Origin: CAYOWK01 sp964407665
Lineage (GTDB): Bacteria > Pseudomonadota > Alphaproteobacteria > Caulobacterales > Hyphomonadaceae
Length of the DNA: 15,774 nt
NCBI GenBank assembly: GCA_964407665.1
Contig: CAYOWK010000071.1
Span: 1 to 15,774 of the forward strand
Direction: 5' to 3'
The position numbers and the translations under genes are program-made. The notes below the pieces were generated by a model, which was not told the origin of the DNA, ran no database searches, and was given only the letters and a program-made list of their open reading frames with translations. Positions 13,461-15,774 of this stretch are shown here, piece after piece. Within the stretch, counting starts at the first letter, position 1. Each line of letters opens with the position of its first letter.

Positions 13461-15023
13461 TCATGGATTTGCAAAAGTCGGGTTCTCGTAGGTGTCCGGA
13501 GAAAATTTCGCGCGTTTTGAGAGACTTGCCGACCATGCCGCGATCGCGGCGTTCAGTTCAGGCACGTAGCCGGGCTCTGTCGCATACATCGCAACTTCCC
13601 TTTCTGCGGCCGTTACCAGCTTACCACGGAAGGTAAGCGACCCGAGTCGCACCCATCCCTCAGGTAACTCTGGCAGCCAGGCGTCGTAGATCATGACCAG
13701 TTTGACGCCGCGTTCTGTGGCCAGTTCGGACATCCAGCCCGGCCCCTGCCCGGCGGATCGCGCTTCTCGAGCCTTCTCCGAGCCAAGCCCCCACAAATCC
13801 AGCACGTATTGCGGGTTTTGGTAGCTCACCCACCCCAGATCGTTCACGGCGACCGGGGATTTGACGTAGTCGGCAGCCAGCCGGTGCATCTGGCGTTGCT
13901 GCAGGAAGATGTTCCGGCTGCCTTCGGGTGATTCGAGTGTTGCCCTCACGTTAGGCGCAAACGCCAGCAGGAGGATGATGAGGCTGAGCGTCAGGATCGG
14001 GGCGTCACGCCCCTCCAGAAACCGAATCGCCCGGTCGCGGAAAACCACAGGCAGCGCCACCAGCGCCGCGATGAAGGCATACGCCTCATATCGCTGCGCC
14101 CAGCCGAATCGGCCGGCAAAGAGGTGCCCAACCAGAATCACGGCGACAAAAAGGGCGATCAGCGCCGCCGGCCCTGCGCCCTGCCCCTGAGCCAAGTGTC
14201 TCGATCGCCTCAGCCCGGCCACGGAGACAGTCGCAAACATGATGGCCAGGACAAGAAAGATGAAGCCCGACTGCTCGCTCACATTCTGGCTGAAGTTGTC
14301 GAGGAACGCCGCAGCTTTGCCAGCGATCCCGCTCGCACCGGCGACATCCGATCCCTTGACCATCACAGAGCTCGGCAGCGGCGGCAGCCCCTGGGACATC
14401 AGCCAGGTCCCGAATCCTGCAACAATCAGGCCGGCAGCCACACAGACCGCCAGGCCAGACCAGACGCGCCCCCGCAAGAACAGGATAAGGGCGCCGGCAA
14501 ACGCCACGCCCAGTCCCTCATAGCGGATGAGCGGCTGGACGATCAGAATCACCAGCCACCAGGCGTCTGCACGGCCGCTCGATGTGAAACGCACGGCCCC
14601 GAGCAGCGCCGCCATCGTAGCAGCCAGATGCAGGCTGTGCTCCATGCCGGTGAAGGCGAGGCCCACCAGATTGGCGACCAGCACAAAGATGGCCGGAACG
14701 AGGAACGCCCGGTCGGACAAGCGCCGGGGGCCTGGCAGTCCCGCAGCGGAGAAGATCGCGACCGCGAGAAGAACTGACGCGACCGTACAGGCTCCGGTGA
14801 CAATCAACGGCGCAAGAGCCCCCGCTCCAGCCGCCAGCAGGCCGGCGATCAGAAACGGATAGACGATGGAAGAGGAAGCAGCCGCAGTCTCGCCAGCATT
14901 GATCCCATAATTCCCCGTAAGGATCTCTTCGGCCATCGCGAGATGTATGTACGGATCGTCGAGAGAGTATCCGAATGCGCCGTCGCTCGCGGCAAGCGTC
15001 GCCACCAGAACCAGCAGCGACAA
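13461..15023 (-). CDS. Predicted GT-C fold membrane glycosyltransferase-like protein
   Basis: Polytopic inner-membrane protein of unknown substrate. GT-C enzymes use polyprenyl-phosphate sugars on the periplasmic side. Counting from the TTG at 15023, an Asp-Asp pair (YSLDDPYIHLAMAE, D22-D23) follows the first membrane segment, where GT-C enzymes place their catalytic Asp. GMEHSLH (126-132) and RYEG (167-170) resemble the GMExxL and RPEG motifs of this group. About 11 hydrophobic segments are seen, then a soluble C-terminal domain (about 360-520) with NDLGWVSYQNPQYVLDLWGL, like the DxGxxxY...DLxGL motif of such enzymes. The TTG start cuts the first membrane helix in half. The frame is open to about 15131, and a CTG at 15110 behind GGGGAGG would give 549 residues and a whole helix. 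It lies between tuf and rpsJ. Superfamily likely; reaction unknown. Confidence 0.8.
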   Translation of the reverse strand: MSLLVLVATLAASDGAFGYSLDDPYIHLAMAEEILTGNYGINAGETAAASSSIVYPFLIAGLLAAGAGALAPLIVTGACTVASVLLAVAIFSAAGLPGPRRLSDRAFLVPAIFVLVANLVGLAFTGMEHSLHLAATMAALLGAVRFTSSGRADAWWLVILIVQPLIRYEGLGVAFAGALILFLRGRVWSGLAVCVAAGLIVAGFGTWLMSQGLPPLPSSVMVKGSDVAGASGIAGKAAAFLDNFSQNVSEQSGFIFLVLAIMFATVSVAGLRRSRHLAQGQGAGPAALIALFVAVILVGHLFAGRFGWAQRYEAYAFIAALVALPVVFRDRAIRFLEGRDAPILTLSLIILLLAFAPNVRATLESPEGSRNIFLQQRQMHRLAADYVKSPVAVNDLGWVSYQNPQYVLDLWGLGSEKAREARSAGQGPGWMSELATERGVKLVMIYDAWLPELPEGWVRLGSLTFRGKLVTAAEREVAMYATEPGYVPELNAAIAAWSASLSKRAKFSPDTYENPTFANP

Positions 15024-15194
15024 GGCGATCGTCCAGCCGGTCAGCGCAATCGCGCCAAAACGCCAGGTGGGAAGGCGGGCCGCGCCAGCAGTGTCAGAGA
15101 TATCGGCCAGTGTCGCCTCCCCACGCCTCGTTCACGCCCGCTCCGCAGGGATGCTGCGTGGCGGCCGATCGCTCAACTATGTTCAGACACCCCC
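15024..15194 (-). other. tuf to membrane-protein gene spacer, including probable N-terminal extension
   Basis: After the tuf terminator about 85 nt remain before the CTG at 15110. They hold a small hairpin CGCAG-CATCC-CTGCG (15158-15144) and the GGGGAGG site. I see no convincing promoter; TTGAGC at about 15176 has no matching -10 box. From 15110 to 15024 the bases are in frame with the downstream gene and encode a short polar start with two Arg (ADISDTAGAARLPTWR) and then FGAIALTGWTIA, which completes the first membrane helix. Confidence 0.5.
15116..15122 (-). promoter_or_regulatory. Strong ribosome-binding site before a CTG codon
   Basis: GGGGAGG on the minus strand, 5 nt before CTG at 15110-15108, which is in frame with the membrane-protein gene. 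It is the same heptamer as used for rplE. No ATG, GTG or TTG lies at a suitable distance in that frame. A GTG at about 15135 in another frame gives only a 13-residue peptide. Confidence 0.5.
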
Positions 15195-15231
15195 AAAAGA
15201 AAAGCCGCCGGTGGAGCAATCCACCGGCGGC
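15195..15231 (-). terminator. Rho-independent terminator of tuf
   Basis: On the minus strand GCCGCCGGTGGA and TCCACCGGCGGC form a perfect 12-bp GC-rich stem (15231-15204) with a TTGC loop, followed directly by TTTTCTTTT (15203-15195). It starts 27 nt after the tuf stop codon. This is the clearest terminator in the window and separates tuf from the downstream membrane gene and the S10 operon. Confidence 0.92.
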
Positions 15232-15258
15232 TTCATCTTGGAGCCTTAGCGAAAGAGC

Positions 15259-15774
<516 letters not shown>

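Noticed and set aside
14124..14777. 217-codon plus-strand open frame opposite the membrane-protein gene
   Set aside because: Gln/Arg/His-rich antisense reading of hydrophobic codons; no supporting start site or domain.

Overview
The window is almost entirely the S10-spc-alpha ribosomal protein cluster of a GC-rich bacterium, read on the minus strand throughout, so genes run from high to low coordinates. The protein sequences, a short LID-less adenylate kinase between secY and rpsM, a 101-residue S14 without a zinc motif, and the absence of rpmJ between secY and rpsM all point to an alphaproteobacterium. A Hyphomonadaceae- or Caulobacterales-like lineage is my impression only, not a demonstrated placement.

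Layout in transcription order. (1) 15774-15259: the 3' part of tuf (EF-Tu domains 2 and 3), ending at a strong intrinsic terminator (15195-15231). (2) 15110/15023-13461: a polytopic membrane protein that looks like a GT-C fold glycosyltransferase. It is the one gene here that is not translation or secretion machinery, and it lies between tuf and rpsJ. (3) About 13420-13239: a probable promoter and a leader of about 150 nt for the S10 operon. (4) 13238-8088: rpsJ, rplC, rplD, rplW, rplB, rpsS, rplV, rpsC, rplP, rpmC, rpsQ. (5) 8091-3879: rplN, rplX, rplE, rpsN, rpsH, rplF, rplR, rpsE, rpmD, rplO, running on from the S10 block without a break. (6) 3878-1852: a stem-loop-rich spacer, then secY and adk, which overlap by 4 nt. 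(7) 1851-1666: a second probable promoter with a dyad over its -35 box and a leader hairpin. (8) 1665-1: rpsM, rpsK and the 5' part of rpoA (cut inside the C-terminal domain).

The ribosomal genes are very tightly packed. Many junctions are 1-nt overlaps of the TAATG or TGATG type, 4-nt ATGA overlaps or direct abutments, which is the usual architecture for translationally coupled, co-regulated subunits. SecY (translocon) and Adk (adenylate homeostasis) share the transcript with the ribosome, and RpoA ties RNA polymerase alpha synthesis to ribosome synthesis.

The core genes look ordinary and intact. The points worth a second look are the GT-C gene at the tuf/rpsJ junction and its odd start codon, the three stacked stem-loops before secY, the dyad on the rpsM promoter, the hairpins in the rpsM leader and over the rplO ribosome-binding site, and a histidine cluster in L4. 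I found no new defence, mobile or CRISPR system.
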